Below are positions 59,806 to 64,000 of a stretch of DNA of 64,000 nucleotides, piece after piece. The stretch spans positions 56,754,758 to 56,818,757 of the forward strand of contig OX485805.1 of the NCBI GenBank assembly GCA_950295325.1. The letters run 5' to 3'. Below the pieces are notes generated by a model. That model was not told the origin of the DNA and made no database searches. It saw nothing but the letters and a program-made list of their open reading frames with translations. The position numbers and the translations under genes were made by a program. The DNA is from Polytrichum commune (Eukaryota > Streptophyta > Polytrichopsida > Polytrichales > Polytrichaceae). How positions within the stretch are numbered: the stretch's first letter is position 1; every line of letters starts with the position of its first letter.

Positions 59806-61233
59806 ACAATGGTAAGGTAGAATTAGAAAGTCAAGAGAGTATTTTGACAGATAATGTTTTCCGTGTTTTAATCTTCTAATCAAGAAGGAATAATGTTTTA
59901 GTCCTGTATATGTGATAATGATATTGAAGACTGAGGGAGTATGCTGTGTTATGCAACTTACAGATACACAAACACTTACTGTATCAAGTGTCATTGACTT
60001 TGAACTCTTGTAACATTCCCACTGCATCACAATGTAAAATACTGAAATGGATTTATTGAATGTATCACAATTAGCATCAGATTTCTGCAGGATTGTTGCT
60101 CCCTAGTTGCTTCATCCTTGCTCTTTCAATACTAGAACATTCTCACATTTTCCAAAGAGGGACAAATTCCTGTACATCTATAGAATTTGTCAAATGAACT
60201 CGTGAAGCACCGGATCCCCCAAAAAACATACTACTTATTTAATTATGACAAACATCGGCAAACAACGTAAACAATCGTATTCAAAGGGGTGCATGAGATT
60301 GTTCTCATGTTAAGGAGAATATGATTAATTACAAAACAAAAAATGAACAAATTTCTGTTTCTGATGAATCAAGTGGATCACATGAATGGTTGTTCCTGAC
60401 TGGAGGCAACCAAATGGTATAAATTGCCGACTCTACAATAGTGCCTTCGTACAGCAGTCGCTACTTAACCTTCGACTCAAATGTTGGGAAAGAATATGAT
60501 GCAGAGTTTCAAAAACCTGTCCCCTGATTATTGTCTGTAGCGGTAGGGTGACCTGCATCAGTCCATATTTAGTGAGGTAAGAACTGGAAACACCCAGACC
60601 TTAGTATCACAACGAGCAACATTCACATTACAACAATCTGGTTGATAGTATCTACCAAGTAATAGGAGATTGAAGGCTATGGTCTAATATCTGTCAAATG
60701 TAATTCCACTACATGTGAACAAGACCACTAATTGGATGTTGTTACACAATGTCACCAATGAATAGGTTACATATATAGAATGAGGGAAGCTCATGAGTTA
60801 GTGACATAAATAATGTAGTTCTTTCTCAACATGAGCTGACATCAGTCAGTGTAAATTCATGACAATTTGAATACATGGAAGGGTTACTTCTGAGTGCTAA
60901 GCAATGGATCGATGTAGGAATAGGCACTTTAGGCAGTCATAGAACAGGCTTAAAATTGAGAGAAAGTGTACAATTTTCTTGATAGAGAGAGTTTCCAAAA
61001 CCTAATGTGCCTGGAGATACCCTGCCAATCTTATTGATACTCCATCATGATTTCCTTCTCTGTGTACAAAGTATGTCAGATTCTACACCAAGCAGGCAGT
61101 GAGATGTCTGCTGTTAAAACAGTTGAAGGTGACAGTGAGACAGGAAACCCACCAGTCAGAGGATCTGCGTGGAGGAAGATCCCATGGCAACTAGTGACGA
61201 TCAGAGGAATGTAGTGGAAGTCACCGAATGCTG
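59806..61233. other. Convergent intergenic region
   Basis: Holds the 3' untranslated ends of the second TPR gene (+) and the SnRK1 gene (-). No further gene or repeat is evident. Confidence 0.5.
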
Positions 61234-63488
61234 TCAGACCGCTTCCACCTCTCTCAAGAATGCCGTGCAGAGGTCCAGAAACAAAAAGTTGGGCCCACCT
61301 ACTCGTTGTACATCCAACAAATACTTCCCGTCTCTTGTCTTGTAAAGCTGCACTTGAAGCCAATGCTTATCAATATGGAGTCAATTGTAAAATATCAATG
61401 ACTATTTGAAGGAACACGCTTGCAAACTAATAACCCCTACTTTATTGCAGTAAGGATCTCCCGGGGGGGCACTAGAGGTATTTTAGAAACGACATGCGAT
61501 AAAATATAGGGTATTTAATATTCATTCGAGGTAAAATTTTGAAGAATTCCATATAAAATATAAGGGGCAAATTAATGTTGGAAACCAATTATTAAAAAAT
61601 AAAAATAAATAAATAAATACTATGCAATATAACATGTATAAGGGACCACATTTTGCTTCATCGTAGAAGATGGAGGGCCCAGTTTTATTCCATGAAGGTT
61701 TCTCTTCATTAAGGATACTTTGAACTCCATTATGTTTGAACGTTGACACGAAGGGGTATATTTGAGACAATATTTGATGTTTGAAATTCTTTTGCAAATG
61801 TTGTACGAACTCTTACTATCTTGCAAATGTTGGACAGTTCCGTTTCTTAACACACTAAATTTTAAGGTTGCACTCTACTTGCATTCTCCATTACAATCTT
61901 GTTGGTGTAATTAATTTCTAGTGTGTTTTCTTCTTGCCATACTACAACAATGCAATCCCATTGTTAAAATGCCAATTCACAATGCACTCCCCCCCCACTT
62001 CGGCTAAAAATTAAAGGCTATCAAAAATATGTAAGAAAAATAGGGCATTTAATATTGAATTCTATAGGGTATTAAAATTTTAAGCTAAGTAGATTTTTTT
62101 CTACTTTAAGGACTCCTTATATTATAATTCTTAAAGATAATACCCCCTTGAAAATAAGTGTTTGTCACAAGTGTCTCCAAAATTTTACTATGAGTGCCCC
62201 CCCCCCCCCCCAAGGATCTTCTATTTGGAAATAATTCAGCACTTTGGCCACAACATAGGATAAGCAGTCTCACTCTTTCTAGCCCTCAGAGGTATATCTG
62301 TGGTAGAGAAGACGATATTAACAGATACTGGTGACCATGGTATGAGAAGAATATGGTTGAGATGGCTATTCCAGAGACTGAAAATTTATATCCTTTGTTA
62401 AAATTCAAGATATCAAGCAGGTGTGACGAAAGCATTGTGACAAGATAATTAGAACACTCAAACAGCCAAGGTAGTGAGTGAACCTGTACCTGGACCTGAA
62501 ATCTCACTAGAAATTCTTCTGCTGGTTCTCCATCACCTGCCAGGATATCGTTTGCTTGGAGCCCAATGTCACAGGTCGGTAGTGATCCCAGGGTCATTGG
62601 TGACTTACTTAGGCTGGTACTTGTTGATGATGTCTGGCTCCTGTTTTGTGAAAGTAGAGGGAGAGGGGGTACCCACCTACACCTGAAGACACCAATTGCC
62701 CGGTTGGTAGTGAAGTAAGCAAACTGTTCCAAAAACTGGGAAAACTTGAGCCTGGATTAGTATTCACAAATCCATGCGTCAACGTACATCTCCCTATAAT
62801 AAATGTATTTTGCGAGAGATCTCACTAAGTGCTGGAGCGATGGACTTTATAAAGGCACTTTTTAATGTCGACAGTAAGTGTTAATAAGGAGCAAGGCCTT
62901 CAGTACCTGACAGAGTATGGCCCTATTTTCTTCCAAGAGATCTCCAACTCTTGCAAGGCCTTCAGGACCTCCTCCATAATATCACTAGGGTGAGCCGGAG
63001 ACTGCATACAGAACTTTCCATGTCAGATTGCTTATCCCAACATCAGAGCACTTCAGCTGTAAGGTAAAATGTCTTCAAATTTATGCAGAACATAGTCTTG
63101 ATGCAGATTTCTCATTTAATCTACTTGCTTCTTGAACTCATTGGAGTACCATCTCAAAAGGGCTCCAGGCCCTGATGGCTTTGAAATGTAACCATTTGCC
63201 AATGCAATGTTAATCTCAAAAAGTTACAAAATAAAATGGAAACAATTCAACACATGAGAATGCTGTGAGGACAACCACCTGAAGACCAACAGCCCAGCTT
63301 CCTTCTTGAGTGATCCTTGTCAAGGGTAAAACTGAAGAGGCTCCCGACTCTCTTGCTGAGAGTCCAGAAGCTCCCTGAGAGGACTCCGCTGATGGAGTAG
63401 GTGTCCCACCAGAGACACTTTGAGAAACTCCATTGCCATCAACAGCATCTTCTTCTTCCTGCAATCCACTCATCCTCATTGCTTTCCA
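61234..63488 (-). CDS. SnRK1: SnRK1/SNF1-type kinase alpha subunit, C-terminal part (5' end outside window)
   Basis: Last four visible exons on the minus strand: 63488-63279, 63001-62907, 62682-62490 and 61347-61234, with phases that join cleanly. The product is the C-terminal regulatory part of the plant AMPK/SNF1-related kinase, which senses energy status and binds the beta and gamma subunits. Diagnostic blocks of the plant family are present: WAVGLQ, then PSDIMEEVLKALQELEISWK and KIGPYSVRCRWVP. The end of the KA1-type domain follows (FQVQLYKTRDGKYLLDVQRV, GGPNFLFLDLCTAFL, stop). The kinase and UBA domains must lie beyond position 64,000, as no further exon is seen in 63,489-64,000. The acceptor at 63,489-63,490 (TTTAG) is inferred. 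The Ser/Thr-rich linker after CRWVP is divergent, which is common in this family. Confidence 0.9.
62197..62211. repeat. (C)15 homopolymer in a SnRK1 intron
   Basis: Fifteen consecutive C on the plus strand (G on the transcribed sense strand), inside the last intron (61348-62489). Confidence 0.9.
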
Positions 63489-64000
63489 CTAAACACTGGC
63501 GAATGGCGTGTGTGCACCACAGTAACTCCACAAGAATTTGCTTCTCTCTCTAACTTCGACTATCTACTATGTTTACATGTAAACCTTAAAAACAAGGAGG
63601 CACATACAAACTACATTACTTCGGTACATTTTAACTAGGTCATTCGAATCCTATTTTAGTCTGATTTCGTTGGCATGAATAATTATGTCCTAGCAAAGCG
63701 CAATTCACATGTAATACACATGAAAATCGAGTCACAAATAGGAATCACATGATTACCTCTCTAGCTGATACAATGCTATACCTTAATTTGTACCAACAGA
63801 ACATATTTGTACGCAAACTAGTTACCTTCATAAATAAATCACCAAAAAAATAAAGTTCAACAAAGTGGAATTGTTAAAATAAACAGAGCTCGGGATGTTC
63901 TCATCCTTGACTTGGACCTAGAGATCATGGCAACCTCCGATAGACCAAACAAATTATGAAAATAATAATAAAAAGATAAACACGTGTAAAGTAATGGCCC

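Noticed and set aside
61076-61363. 95-codon minus-strand frame over the SnRK1 last exon
   Set aside because: It is the wrong frame of that exon. The true frame gives the conserved LYKTRDGKYLLD..TAFL ending.

Overview
The window looks like nuclear DNA of a land plant. The evidence is plant-type gene structure (GT/AG introns of roughly 0.2 to 1.5 kb), a membrane receptor kinase with the plant LRR-malectin-TM-kinase order, the 3' end of a gene for the plant SnRK1/SNF1 kinase alpha subunit, and a background crowded with small TIR elements (MITEs), fold-back elements, SINEs and minisatellites. No phage, plasmid or bacterial operon features are present. The style, with intron-rich genes, two long single-exon TPR genes and many old MITEs, would suit a seed-free plant (moss, liverwort, lycophyte or fern), but the species cannot be named from sequence alone.

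Layout. Positions 1-26,000 hold no gene I can support. They contain decayed repeats: a possible LINE 3' end, a pyrimidine-rich block (2.75-4.15 kb), a ~150-bp tandem array (5.1-6.2 kb), candidate tRNA-derived SINEs, a PIF/Harbinger-like MITE, ~319-bp tandem repeats and several fold-back elements. Positions 26,080-34,857 (+) carry an eight-exon LRR-malectin receptor-like kinase. Three copies of a SINE whose head resembles 5S rRNA lie inside two of its introns. Positions 39,624-42,620 and 56,863-59,805 (+) carry two paralogous single-exon genes of about 1,000 codons. Each encodes about 13 TPR repeats, a hydrophobic segment, an AP2/ERF-like module and a conserved C-terminal domain I do not recognise. 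Positions 61,234-63,488 (-) carry the last four exons of a SnRK1 alpha gene that continues past the right edge.

Between the two TPR genes lies a mosaic of mobile elements. Two diverged tandem copies of a ~3.5-kb unit (about 44.9-49.7 and 49.75-53.3 kb) act as each other's empty-site controls. They show a pair of pogo/Tigger-like elements inserted at one TA, a long-TIR element flanked by a 14-bp direct repeat, and a Harbinger-like MITE nested in a TA-flanked element. Both pogo-like elements retain a minus-strand remnant of the transposase C-terminus, and one ends in a PCNA-binding (PIP-box) motif.

The genes do not form an operon or an obvious pathway. The receptor kinase would act at the plasma membrane, SnRK1 is the cellular energy sensor, and the TPR-AP2-like proteins are the least understood and most unusual coding content.
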